A stretch of DNA of 64,000 nucleotides from Paradevosia shaoguanensis (GTDB taxonomy: Bacteria; Pseudomonadota; Alphaproteobacteria; Rhizobiales; Devosiaceae): NCBI RefSeq assembly GCF_016801025.1, contig NZ_CP068983.1:3278501-3342500 (forward strand), given 5' to 3'. A model generated the notes under the pieces. The model was not told the origin of the DNA, did not search any database, and saw only the letters and a list, made by a program, of their open reading frames with translations. Shown in pieces: positions 7,398-14,735 of this stretch (its first letter is position 1; each line of letters starts with the position of its first letter). Position numbers and translations under genes: made by a program.

Positions 7398-7976
7398 ATG
7401 GCGCGAAAGCGTAAGACTGGCGTGAAGCGAACAGCATCGGGGCGCATCTCTCGGGCGCAGTCCTCCTACGAGGAGAACATAGACCCGATCGCAATCCGCA
7501 TGCGAATGTTCGGGCTTACCGAGAAAGAGGCCAGAGACCAAAAGGCCGCGACCTTCATTGGGCGGCTGGCTTTGCTCGGACAGAGGCGGCGCCAAGACGG
7601 CATCACTGAACAGCAATACGACGCGGCCAACGACTATCTGGGTGCTTACGAGGCGTTCCAGCGAGCCGTGAAGTCTCCTGATGCACTGCGCAGCGGGGTA
7701 GGGGGCGGTGATCAAGGCGAGAGCCCTAACTATGCCTCCTGGTGTCAGCGTTCGATAGCGCATTACGAAGGAATGATGGCGGCCGTGCGGGCGGAGCAAA
7801 ACCTCCATCGCGGTGCCAACTTCTATGCAGCGCTCGATTATCTCGTGCTTCGCGGCGAAAGCCATTGGCACATGGTTGGCGATCTGCGGCTGGCCCTCAA
7901 TGCCATCGGCCATTTCACAGGTTCTATCCCCAAGCCGCGACCGGCGCTTGACAAATCAGACGCGGAGGCGGCATAA
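7398..7976 (+). CDS. Hypothetical protein, candidate late-gene (Q-like) regulator by position
   Basis: 192 residues from the ATG at 7398; a GTG at 7386 is an alternative. The basic N-terminus (MARKRKTGVKRTASGRISRA) precedes a helical body. No antiterminator family motif is recognisable. It is the last gene before a perfect TTGACA hexamer, a hairpin and an intrinsic terminator, followed by the RNA-rich segment and virion genes. That is where lambda-type phages carry Q, so a Q-like role is an inference from context alone. Confidence 0.7.
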   Translation: MARKRKTGVKRTASGRISRAQSSYEENIDPIAIRMRMFGLTEKEARDQKAATFIGRLALLGQRRRQDGITEQQYDAANDYLGAYEAFQRAVKSPDALRSGVGGGDQGESPNYASWCQRSIAHYEGMMAAVRAEQNLHRGANFYAALDYLVLRGESHWHMVGDLRLALNAIGHFTGSIPKPRPALDKSDAEAA

Positions 7977-7977
7977 G
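7948..7977 (+). promoter_or_regulatory. Candidate late promoter
   Basis: A perfect -35 TTGACA (7948-7953), an 18-base spacer and a weaker -10 CATAAG (7972-7977) lie across the 3' end of the preceding gene. Transcription would begin near 7984, just before a hairpin and a terminator. Compare lambda pR' downstream of Q. The -10 is poor, so this is tentative. Confidence 0.3.
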
Positions 7978-7991
7978 GCGTTAATGCGATT

Positions 7992-8009
7992 TTCAGACTA
8001 TCGTCTGAA
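7992..8009 (+). promoter_or_regulatory. Perfect hairpin near the presumed late-leader start
   Basis: TTCAGAC and GTCTGAA pair perfectly over 7 bp with a TATC loop. There is no T-tract, so it is not a terminator itself. It lies between the candidate promoter and the terminator at 8022 and could act on transcription elongation or RNA processing. Confidence 0.4.
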
Positions 8010-8021
8010 GCGCAACGAATA

Positions 8022-8050
8022 GGGGTCGCCAAGCGCGGCCTCTTTTGCTT
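8022..8050 (+). terminator. Intrinsic terminator
   Basis: GGTCGC (8024-8029) pairs with GCGGCC (8035-8040), including one G-T pair and a 5-base loop, followed by TCTTTTGCTTTCT. It would end early-operon transcripts and, if the promoter at 7948 is real, would make a short RNA unless antitermination occurs. Confidence 0.65.
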
Positions 8051-8102
8051 TCTCAGGTCGCTATCGGGAATGCTCGATGGCAGCGAGCGAGGCATGCTGA
8101 TT

Positions 8103-8172
8103 GCGGGCTCGTCTGGGACGAGTAGGGCCTTCCAAGCCCTTGAGGTCGGTTCGAGTCCGACAGCCCGCTCCA
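8103..8172 (+). tRNA. tRNA-Gly (anticodon TCC) with minimal D-arm, CCA encoded
   Basis: Acceptor GCGGGCT (8103-8109) pairs perfectly with AGCCCGC (8162-8168). The anticodon stem AGGGC/GCCCT (8124-8128/8136-8140) holds loop CTTCCAA, anticodon TCC. The T-arm GTCGG-TTCGAGT-CCGAC occupies 8145-8161. Discriminator T and encoded CCA (8169-8172) fit glycine identity. Only 14 bases lie between the acceptor and the anticodon stem, where 17-20 is normal: they form a hairpin TCGTC-TGG-GACGA overlapping the acceptor end by one base. At 70 nt including CCA it may be functional, atypical or a tRNA-like domain of the neighbouring structured RNA. Confidence 0.75.
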
Positions 8173-8570
8173 AATAAGCTTAGGCCCGTGAGATGTGTCT
8201 GTTGGTGGAAGGGGCTGCGTTCCACGCGGTTTCGTTAGACCACTGGCGGGCACATCCAGCCGGGGTGGGAAGCGAGTGGTCTAGTCCGCCTCAATTCCAT
8301 GCTGGCCGCAATTGGCAGCGGCTTAATTGAGAAGCCTAAACGCAGCATCAGTTTGAGGCTACGGAGCGGGCGCCGCCTTGGAAGAGGCGCCAACGGCAAA
8401 CGATCCAGACAACGCCTCGATCCCTATCGAAGCGGCAGCACGGAAGGACGTGCATACCCGTGGCGGGTGGTTACAGCAATGTCTGGCCTCCGGTTTGCGC
8501 CAGTGACGACTGGCAAGAACGAAATATTCGCCCAGCCGGTATCAAGCCCGGCTCGCTTCGATCCCATCCC
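8173..8570 (+). ncRNA. Candidate structured non-coding RNA (about 400 nt)
   Basis: No credible protein is encoded here, yet paired segments are dense. The helices are 8205-8210/8220-8225 (6 bp), 8236-8244/8275-8283 (9 bp, TAGACCACT with AGTGGTCTA), 8291-8296/8325-8330 enclosing 8305-8309/8318-8322, 8333-8341/8351-8360 (9 bp, one bulge) and 8369-8374/8386-8391. A closing 9-bp helix 8426-8434/8554-8562 encloses four hairpins at 8438-8453, 8456-8468, 8499-8514 and 8535-8552. The adjacent phage tRNA recalls the large ornate GOLLD/ROOL-type phage RNAs, but I see no sequence identity to them. Pairing was judged by eye; GC-rich DNA gives some chance hairpins. Confidence 0.5.
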
Positions 8571-8584
8571 AAGGCAGGTGGTCA

Positions 8585-8809
8585 ATGGGGCATTCGGCAC
8601 GCAGACGACATGATCTGGCGCGCATGAAAAAGAAGGCGCTCCGCGTCTTCCCTCACATGCTCACGGCGAAATGGGCCAACCATCTCAAGGGATGCTCCTG
8701 CGCCATGTGCTGTAACCCCCGCCGGTCGCCTCTGTTTTCTGGCGATGCCCTGCTGACCATGCAAGAGCGTCGTGCCGCGCAGAATAACCCATTCCAAGGC
8801 TCACCCTAA
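8585..8809 (+). CDS. Small conserved Cys-rich protein (CxCxxC..NPRR)
   Basis: 74 residues. A basic N-terminus (MGHSARRRHDLARMKKKALR) is followed by CSCAMCCNPRR at about residues 37-47, resembling a widespread small phage/bacterial protein with a CxCxxCxNPRR signature that may bind metal. A Shine-Dalgarno (AGGTGG) precedes the ATG. The stop codon lies in the loop of the terminator at 8798. Sitting directly behind the structured RNA and tRNA it could share their transcript and bind RNA; this is speculation. Confidence 0.8.
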   Translation: MGHSARRRHDLARMKKKALRVFPHMLTAKWANHLKGCSCAMCCNPRRSPLFSGDALLTMQERRAAQNNPFQGSP

Positions 8810-8825
8810 CCGGTGGGCCTTTCTC
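8798..8825 (+). terminator. Intrinsic terminator overlapping the end of the Cys-rich gene
   Basis: GGCTCACC (8798-8805) pairs with GGTGGGCC (8812-8819), 8 bp with one G-T pair and a 6-base loop, followed by TTTCTC. The stop codon of the 8585 gene is inside the loop. It closes a possible unit of tRNA, structured RNA and small protein. Confidence 0.7.
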
Positions 8826-8826
8826 A

Positions 8827-8936
8827 TTGGGCGACCCGTGAACAAGGGTTTCCAGTAGCGATCGGCAAACGAGTAACCCCGAAAGACCCACAGGCGCCCC
8901 GGCGCCGGTTGAAGCTCTTAGGCCGATCTCGCCCAA
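8827..8936 (+). ncRNA. Candidate structured RNA / leader upstream of the DUF3307 gene
   Basis: TTGGGCGA (8827-8834) pairs perfectly with TCGCCCAA (8929-8936). Directly stacked on its 3' strand, GCCGATC (8922-8928) pairs with GATCGGC (8860-8866). A small CCC/GGG hairpin (8835-8848) sits between the two 5' strands and GC-rich palindromes fill the interior, giving a junction-like fold. Thirteen bases separate the last helix from the ATG at 8950, so a cis-regulatory role is possible. Confidence 0.4.
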
Positions 8937-8949
8937 CCCTAGAGGCAAC

Positions 8950-9258
8950 ATGATCCTGTTGATGATGCTCGCCGCTCATTGGCTGGCAGACTATCCGCTG
9001 CAAGGGCAGTTCCTTTCGGATGCCAAGGCGCATGGGCCGCTTCGCGTCTACCACCTCGTTGCTCATGCGGGCATTCACGGCGGCGCTGTTGCTCTTGTCA
9101 CCGGCAGCCTGTGGCTCGGGATGGCTGAGTGGGTGGCGCACACGATCATTGACGAATTGAAGGTGCGCGGCTGGACAAGCTTTGCCCTCGACCAGGCGCT
9201 GCACATCCTTTGCAAGCTCATGTGGCTCGCTGCTCTTTCGTTCTTCGTCGCAGCATAA
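8950..9258 (+). CDS. DUF3307-like membrane protein
   Basis: 102 residues with an AHWLADYPLQGQFLSDAKAHG start, matching the DUF3307 pattern of His, Asp, Gln and Lys in the first helix. Further hydrophobic segments lie at about 37-60 and 83-102, with conserved H and D residues (VAHTIIDELK). DUF3307 proteins are small membrane proteins of unknown function, common in phages. First gene after the structured leader, with two short genes following closely. Confidence 0.82.
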   Translation: MILLMMLAAHWLADYPLQGQFLSDAKAHGPLRVYHLVAHAGIHGGAVALVTGSLWLGMAEWVAHTIIDELKVRGWTSFALDQALHILCKLMWLAALSFFVAA

Positions 9259-9273
9259 CCAGTGGAGAGAGAC

Positions 9274-9444
9274 ATGACCTCGCGTTTTCAGCGTTTCCGC
9301 AATCGCGTCATGTCGATGTTCTTCGACCGCCTTGCAGAGCGTAGCCGCGACAAGCCTGTGTGGCTCGTTGACCGCGATGGCCGCGTCTATCTTCCGGTCA
9401 AGCGCATTGAGCTTCGCGCCGCCCCTCCTAACCCCACCAGATAA
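9274..9444 (+). CDS. Small basic hypothetical protein (56 aa)
   Basis: The ATG at 9274 is preceded by GGAGAGAG. Sequence begins MTSRFQRFRNRVMSMFFDRL and contains WLVDRDGRVYLPVKRIEL, like a short beta-hairpin. Sits between two small genes with the same spacing style. Function unknown. Confidence 0.6.
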   Translation: MTSRFQRFRNRVMSMFFDRLAERSRDKPVWLVDRDGRVYLPVKRIELRAAPPNPTR

Positions 9445-9456
9445 AGGGTGGAGAGA

Positions 9457-9702
9457 ATGAGCCAACCTTTGCGCCTCATCACTCAGACCGAAAGCTGGAA
9501 GCAGGAAGTTCAGGTAGATGTTGTGACGCGCCTTCGCGAACTGCTGGCGATGGCAGAGGCCGGCGAGTTGCAAGGCATCGCGTACGCTGCTGCGACTACC
9601 GACAACATGATTGCCACCGGCTTCACCAAGAACAATGCGCAGTCAGCCATCATTGGTGGGCTAGCGCGCGTAACGCACCGCATGCTTGCGGGCGAAGACT
9701 AA
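9457..9702 (+). CDS. Hypothetical protein (81 aa)
   Basis: The ATG at 9457 follows GGTGGAGAG. The sequence contains RLRELLAMAEAGELQGIAYA and a GLARVTHRMLAGE tail. No family recognised; consistent with a small soluble phage protein expressed just before the packaging genes. Confidence 0.65.
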   Translation: MSQPLRLITQTESWKQEVQVDVVTRLRELLAMAEAGELQGIAYAAATTDNMIATGFTKNNAQSAIIGGLARVTHRMLAGED

Positions 9703-9748
9703 AGCAGGGCTCTCCTTTCGAGCCGAAGCGGACGTAGGCGAAATCTCA

Positions 9749-9816
9749 GCGATCCATGCGGTGCCCGGCCCTGCGGGTGAAAGCTCGATAGAGGGCGAAT
9801 GGATCGCGAGCCGCAT
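9749..9816 (+). promoter_or_regulatory. Structured leader upstream of terminase genes
   Basis: GCGATCCAT (9749-9757) pairs perfectly over 9 bp with ATGGATCGC (9799-9807), enclosing CCCG/CGGG (9764-9767/9774-9777). A second pairing, ATGCGG (9756-9761) with CCGCAT (9811-9816), overlaps the first helix by two bases and would compete with it or stack on it. The ATG of the small terminase gene is at 9839, so alternative folding could affect its expression. Confidence 0.4.
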
Positions 9817-9838
9817 CTCTCAAAACAATGGATGAACA

Positions 9839-10180
9839 ATGAGCGGCATCAATAATCTCAAGCCGTTCCCGAAAGGCGTTAGCGGCAATCCAGGCGGCAG
9901 GCCGAAGGGTATCGCTGCCAAGGCGCGCGAGCACACCGACGCTGCGTTGGACGTTCTGGTTGAAGGCATGGCTGACGAAGATGCGCGCGTCCGCGTGGCT
10001 GCTGCCAAAGAAATTCTGGACCGCGGCTGGGGCAAGCCCCTGACGATGACCGCGGATGTCACCAAGAAGTTGGACGAATTCTCTGATGACGAGCTCGATG
10101 CCGGCATCGCTTTCCTCCGATCAGCTCTCAGCGCTTCTAGAGCGAATGGAGAGGGAGAGGACGAGCCGACTACGCACTAA
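9839..10180 (+). CDS. Terminase small subunit, DUF5681 type
   Basis: 113 residues. The N-terminal FPKGVSGNPGGRPKGIAAKA is the hallmark of DUF5681 proteins found directly before large terminases in many phages. The rest is helical and acidic (AAKEILDRGWGKP, then FSDDELDAGIAFLRS). It probably recognises the packaging site and regulates the large subunit. Its 3' part overlaps the large terminase start by about 80 bases. Confidence 0.85.
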   Translation: MSGINNLKPFPKGVSGNPGGRPKGIAAKAREHTDAALDVLVEGMADEDARVRVAAAKEILDRGWGKPLTMTADVTKKLDEFSDDELDAGIAFLRSALSASRANGEGEDEPTTH

Positions 10181-11531
10181 CCGGCTTCGCCAGTATCGGC
10201 CCTACGCCAAGCAGGCGGAGTTTCATCGCGTCGGTGCAGGAAAGCGCGAACGCCTCTTCATGGCCGGCAACCAGCTCGGCAAGACAGTGGCTGGTGCGGC
10301 AGAAGTCGCGATGCATCTTACCGGCGAGTATCCCGACGATTGGGAGGGCCGCCGCTTCGATCATGCGGTGACGTGGATTGCGGGTTCGGAATCGGCGGAA
10401 CTGACGCGTGATGGCGTTCAGCGCCTTCTAGTTGGCCCGCCCGATCAGGAAGAGAACTGGGGCACAGGTTTCATACCCCAGCGCTGCATTGCCAATCGCA
10501 CGCGGCGTATGGGTGTGGCCAATGCGCTCGATAGCGTAACGGTCAAGCATGTCTCGGGCGGCATGTCCTCGCTGCTCCTCAAAAGCTACGACCAAGGCCG
10601 CAGCAAGTGGCAGGCCAACACGGTTCACGGCGTCTGGTTCGATGAAGAGCCGCCGGAGGATGTGTACTTCGAGGGCATAACCCGCACCAACGCGACCCAG
10701 GGCGCGGTCATGGTGACGTTCACGCCGCTCAAGGGCATGTCGGCCGTTGTCGCCCGGTATCTGCTCGAAGAGAGTGAAGACCGCGCTGTGGTCACGATGA
10801 CCATCGAGGACGCTGAGCACTACAGCCCGGAAGAGCGGGCAAAGATCATCGCGAGCTATCCTGCGCATGAGCGCGAAGCTCGTACCAAGGGCATTCCATC
10901 GCTCGGTTCCGGTCTGATCTTCCCGATCATCGAGGAAGAGATCGTCATCGACCCGATCCCGATCCCGTACCATTGGGTGCAGATTGGCGGGTTAGATTTC
11001 GGCTGGGATCACCCGACCTCGGCCGTCAAGCTGGCGTGGGACCGCGACAATGATGTGGTCTACGTCACCAACACTTATCGCAAGCGCGAGGCTACGCCGG
11101 TCATCCACGCCGCGGCAGTGAAGCCATGGGGCGATTGGCTGCCATGGGCCTGGCCGCATGACGGTAACAACGACACAGCGGCGGGCGAAAACTTGGCCAG
11201 CCAATATGGCGCTCAGGGTCTGAGCATGTTGCCAGAACGGGCGACGTTCGAAGACGGCTCAAACAGCGTCGAAGCTGGCCTGATGGACATGCTCGACCGC
11301 ATGCAGACTGGACGCTGGAAGGTCTTCTCCAACTGCACGGAATGGCTGGAAGAACGCCGTCTCTACCACCGCAAGGATGGCAAAGTGGTCAAGGAGCGTG
11401 ACGACACGCTTTCCGCCTCTCGCTACGCCATGATGATGCTGCGCTTTGCAATGACTGCGCCAAATTCTGAACCGCGCCGCCGCTACCAAGGCAACGGCCG
11501 CCGCTCCTCAACTGGCTGGATGGGTGCTTAA
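10098..11531 (+). CDS. terL: Terminase large subunit (DNA packaging ATPase/nuclease)
   Basis: About 477 residues from ATG 10098, chosen over an implausible N-terminal extension; ATG 10146 is an alternative. The ATPase part has an adenine-binding RPYAKQAEFH, a Walker A-like AGNQLGKT (about 56-63) and a Walker B VWFDEEPPEDV (about 179-189). The nuclease part begins with GGLDFGWDHP (Asp about 300), as in RNase H-like terminase nucleases. It powers genome packaging through the portal encoded next and cuts concatemers. Confidence 0.95.
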   Translation: MPASLSSDQLSALLERMERERTSRLRTNRLRQYRPYAKQAEFHRVGAGKRERLFMAGNQLGKTVAGAAEVAMHLTGEYPDDWEGRRFDHAVTWIAGSESAELTRDGVQRLLVGPPDQEENWGTGFIPQRCIANRTRRMGVANALDSVTVKHVSGGMSSLLLKSYDQGRSKWQANTVHGVWFDEEPPEDVYFEGITRTNATQGAVMVTFTPLKGMSAVVARYLLEESEDRAVVTMTIEDAEHYSPEERAKIIASYPAHEREARTKGIPSLGSGLIFPIIEEEIVIDPIPIPYHWVQIGGLDFGWDHPTSAVKLAWDRDNDVVYVTNTYRKREATPVIHAAAVKPWGDWLPWAWPHDGNNDTAAGENLASQYGAQGLSMLPERATFEDGSNSVEAGLMDMLDRMQTGRWKVFSNCTEWLEERRLYHRKDGKVVKERDDTLSASRYAMMMLRFAMTAPNSEPRRRYQGNGRRSSTGWMGA

Positions 11532-11534
11532 CAC

Positions 11535-13514
11535 ATGGCCGAATACACCAGCAAAGAGGGCGCCGACCTGCTTGAGACCATCAAGGGCTGGTACAAAGAG
11601 GACATGCCCAAGGTCAACACGTGGCGGAAGGAGGCGAAAGAGGATTTCCGCTTCCGCGACGGCGAGCAATGGAATGAGCAGGAAAAGCAGGAACTGGAGG
11701 AGCAGAACCGCCCTGTTCTGGTATTCAACCGCACCGGTGTGCTTGTGGATGCTGTTGTCGGCTCGGAGATCGGCAACCGCCGCGAGGTGCAGTTTTTCCC
11801 CCGCGAGAATGGCGATGCGCAGGCCAACGAGCTACTGACGTCTGCTGCTGAATGGTTCCGTGACCAGTGCGATGCCGAGGATGAGGAATCTGAGGCGTTC
11901 AAGGATGCCGTAACGGCAGGCATGGGCTGGACCGAGACGCGCCTCGACTTCACCGACAACCCCGATGGCGAGCCGGTCATCTCCCAGATCGACCCTTTCG
12001 AGATGGGCTGGGACTGCAACGCGACCAAGGCCAACCTGGTCGATAGCGTTCGCCGCTGGCGGGTGCGGAAGATGTCATTGGCGGAAGCCAAGAAGCTCTT
12101 CCCGGAAGCCGACGAAGATACACTCAACGCCGCATGGGCCAGCGAGGATGACGAGGACACCCAGCCGACCCACATCGAGCCGGGCAACCGCTATAGTGGC
12201 ATCAATGGCGAAGACGAAAGCCATGGCCCTTCGAAGAAGGTTACCATCGTTGGGTGCCAGTACTACCGCACCGAAACCTACTACAAGACGCTGCTGCTAG
12301 GCCCTGAGGGCATGCCGCAGACGGTCGAACTGGACCAGGCGAAATATGATATCGCTCAGGCCGGCGGCGCGGTTCTCAATGCCGTGCCGATGAAGCGGAG
12401 GACGGTTGTCGTCTGCTACGTCGGCCAGACGATCATCAAGCAGCCGAAGCCGACCCAGACCGGTAGTTGGACCTGGAATTGCATCACAGGGTTGCGCGAC
12501 GAGGACAAGGGCACGTTCTACGGTATCGTGCGGCGTGCAAAGGATCCCCAGCGCTGGGCCAATAAGTGGCTGAGCCAAATGATGCATATCCTCAACAGCC
12601 AGGCCAAGGGCGGCATCATGGCTGAAACCGGGGCGTTCAAGGATCAACGTCAGGCCGAGGAGAGCTGGGCGCTAACTGATCGCATTACATGGCTCAACCA
12701 GGGCGCGCTTACCGGGCAGAACGGCCAGAAGGTGCAGGCCAAGCCGGTGGCGCAATTCCCGGCCGGGTTCGACCGCCTGCTCCAGTATGCCGACGAGGCC
12801 ATTATCAAGGCGACCGGCATCAACATGGAGCTGCTTGGCATGCGTGACGCCACACAGCCCGGCGTGCTGGAGTATCAGCGCAAGCAATCCGGCATTGCCA
12901 TCCTGGCCAGTTTCTTCAACAGCCTTCGCCGCTATCGGAAGATACAGGGCAGGGGCATGTTGTTCCTGATCCAGAACTACCTTTCCGATGGACGCATGGT
13001 GCGGATCGTCGGGCCGGAACAGGCCAAATATGTTCCGCTGACCAAGGAAGCAGTGACTTCGGTTGAATACGATGTCATCGTTGACGACAGCCCGACCTCG
13101 ACCAACGAGAAAGAAAAGACCTGGCAAATCCTCCAGGGCATTCTTCCGATGTTCAAGGGCATGCTCACCCCTGAAGTCATGCTCACGCTGGCCGACTATT
13201 CGCCGTTGCCGGCGTCTCTAGTCGGCAAACTCAAGGACATGGCCAAGCAGCAGCAAGCCCAGCCGCAGCAGAACCCGGCTGCCATGCTGGAGGCCGAAAA
13301 GATTGCCCTCGAACGCGAGAAAATCGCCAACGAGCGCATGAAGCTGCAAAACGAGCGTGCAAAGATCGAGGCGGACGCGCAGTCCAGCCAGATCGATGCT
13401 GTTGGTGACGCCGCAGACCGTCAAATCCAAGCGGCGCAGACCGAAAATGATCGCATTCGCGCCATGGCCGAACTGGTCACGGCGCAAAATCCTCCTCCTG
13501 TGAGGGTCAACTAG
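11535..13514 (+). CDS. Portal protein, P22-like
   Basis: 659 residues, the size of P22-type portals. Shared features are FRFRDGEQWNEQEKQELEEQ, the NRTGVLVDAVVGSEIGNRRE segment, a QIDPFEMGWD block and a long C-terminal coiled coil (AEKIALEREKIANERMKLQN). It would form the dodecameric ring at the capsid vertex through which DNA is packaged and ejected, docking the large terminase and then the adaptor encoded at 16294. Three bases separate it from terL. Confidence 0.92.
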   Translation: MAEYTSKEGADLLETIKGWYKEDMPKVNTWRKEAKEDFRFRDGEQWNEQEKQELEEQNRPVLVFNRTGVLVDAVVGSEIGNRREVQFFPRENGDAQANELLTSAAEWFRDQCDAEDEESEAFKDAVTAGMGWTETRLDFTDNPDGEPVISQIDPFEMGWDCNATKANLVDSVRRWRVRKMSLAEAKKLFPEADEDTLNAAWASEDDEDTQPTHIEPGNRYSGINGEDESHGPSKKVTIVGCQYYRTETYYKTLLLGPEGMPQTVELDQAKYDIAQAGGAVLNAVPMKRRTVVVCYVGQTIIKQPKPTQTGSWTWNCITGLRDEDKGTFYGIVRRAKDPQRWANKWLSQMMHILNSQAKGGIMAETGAFKDQRQAEESWALTDRITWLNQGALTGQNGQKVQAKPVAQFPAGFDRLLQYADEAIIKATGINMELLGMRDATQPGVLEYQRKQSGIAILASFFNSLRRYRKIQGRGMLFLIQNYLSDGRMVRIVGPEQAKYVPLTKEAVTSVEYDVIVDDSPTSTNEKEKTWQILQGILPMFKGMLTPEVMLTLADYSPLPASLVGKLKDMAKQQQAQPQQNPAAMLEAEKIALEREKIANERMKLQNERAKIEADAQSSQIDAVGDAADRQIQAAQTENDRIRAMAELVTAQNPPPVRVN

Positions 13515-13546
13515 CAGTTCGCCGGCATGTAGCTGGTGTTTCGCCC

Positions 13547-13590
13547 GCCGCGAGCGTTTCGCGGCCTTCGCACTGACGGCGATACGTCAG
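13547..13590 (+). promoter_or_regulatory. Two hairpins in the portal-scaffold gap
   Basis: GCCGCGA/TCGCGGC (13547-13553/13559-13565) and CTGACG/CGTCAG (13573-13578/13585-13590) form two short perfect hairpins in the 91-base gap. Neither has a T-tract. They could protect or process the mRNA between portal and scaffold, or be chance. Confidence 0.3.
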
Positions 13591-13605
13591 AACCCCAAGG
13601 AAACC

Positions 13606-14574
13606 ATGGAACAGGAAGCTGAAAGCCTCTCCGCTGAGGAGAAGGCGTACTTTGACTCGCGTGGCGAAGCCGAAATCAAGCCGGCCGAGGCTGAAAAGCC
13701 CGACGCTGGTGTAGAGGCAGAGCCGGAAGCGGATGCATCGCCGGAGTTGGCCGATGATCTGGGCGAGGCAGATGCCAGTCAGGCCCCTGACGGTGAGGGC
13801 AAGGACGCTGAAAAGCACCGTGTACCGCTCCATACCCTGACCAAGGAGCGTTCGGCCCGCAAGGAAGCTGAGCGGCGCGCTATTGCGGCGGAAGAGGGCC
13901 GACGCGTTCTCGAGGACCGCTGGAACCAAATGCTGGCGGTGCAGCAGCCCAAGGAAACTGCAGAACCGGCCAAGGAGATCGACCCGGCGGTTGATCCTGT
14001 CGGCGCCCTGGCCGAACTGGTCCAGGGGCAGCGGGCGCAGAGGGCTGCCGAAGCTGACCGCCAGAAGGCCGAAAAGGAACAGAGCGAGCAGCAGGCGGCC
14101 TGGACCCGCAAAACCGACATTGCTCGATCCCAATACCAGTCCGCTGCTGCCGAGGACGCCACTTTCGAGCCGACTTACAACGCGTTGCGACAGGTGATCG
14201 GCGAAGAGCTGATGGACCTTTACGGCCTGACCATTGAACAGGCCCGGCATGAGGTTGACCGCTACGAAGCGCAGCAGATCGAATATTGCGTTGACCGTGG
14301 CATCGACGTTGCGGACCATCTTCGCAAGCTGGCCAAGGCCCGTCGCGTCACTGCGCCGGCACAGGCGTCCAACGACCCGAAGCCCGACCCGGCCAAGGAA
14401 ATCGAACGGCTCGCTGACGCTGTTGACGGGGCGACCACGCTATCTGGTGCCGGTGGTGCTCCTATCAGGACGCTTGATGCCGAGGCTATCGCCAACATGA
14501 AGCCCGATGAGTTCGAGGCGTGGCTAGGCAAGCCTGGCAATCAAGCCAAGTTCAGGAAATTGGCAGGGGGCTAA
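13606..14574 (+). CDS. Capsid scaffolding protein
   Basis: 322 residues, very acidic and charged, with an AAGGAAACC ribosome site. The N-terminal half is Glu/Ala-rich and probably disordered; the middle contains the coiled segment EADRQKAEKEQSEQQAAW, and the C-terminus ends with MKPDEFEAWLGKPGNQAKFR. Composition and position between portal and major capsid match P22 gp8-type scaffolds, which direct procapsid assembly and then leave. Confidence 0.85.
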   Translation: MEQEAESLSAEEKAYFDSRGEAEIKPAEAEKPDAGVEAEPEADASPELADDLGEADASQAPDGEGKDAEKHRVPLHTLTKERSARKEAERRAIAAEEGRRVLEDRWNQMLAVQQPKETAEPAKEIDPAVDPVGALAELVQGQRAQRAAEADRQKAEKEQSEQQAAWTRKTDIARSQYQSAAAEDATFEPTYNALRQVIGEELMDLYGLTIEQARHEVDRYEAQQIEYCVDRGIDVADHLRKLAKARRVTAPAQASNDPKPDPAKEIERLADAVDGATTLSGAGGAPIRTLDAEAIANMKPDEFEAWLGKPGNQAKFRKLAGG

Positions 14575-14735
14575 GGCCCTCTGCCCGAAGTGCCTAAGCC
14601 CCAGATGGTGGGCTCAAACCATCCCTCGCCTGCTGAGCGTTATCAGCGCCCGTCCGACGACACGGCCAGTTCGTCCTTCGCCTAGCTCGCGGCGTCACAG
14701 CGCGCACCTCCCAAACATCATTCAGGACAAACCAA
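14575..14735 (+). other. Scaffold-capsid gap with one hairpin
   Basis: This 161-base non-coding gap holds GATGGT/ACCATC (14604-14609/14618-14623). I see no terminator or promoter with confidence. It could carry an internal promoter or processing site for the highly expressed capsid gene. Confidence 0.3.

Noticed and set aside
8053-8253. Leftward ORF containing SGLSDSNRP-like sequence
   Set aside because: This is a well-known artefact of translating the antisense of a tRNA 3' end (the tRNA-Gly at 8103).
8173-8570. Direct naming as GOLLD or ROOL RNA
   Set aside because: Only the context (phage, tRNA, large structure) matches; length and sequence motifs could not be matched from memory, so it is left as an unnamed candidate.
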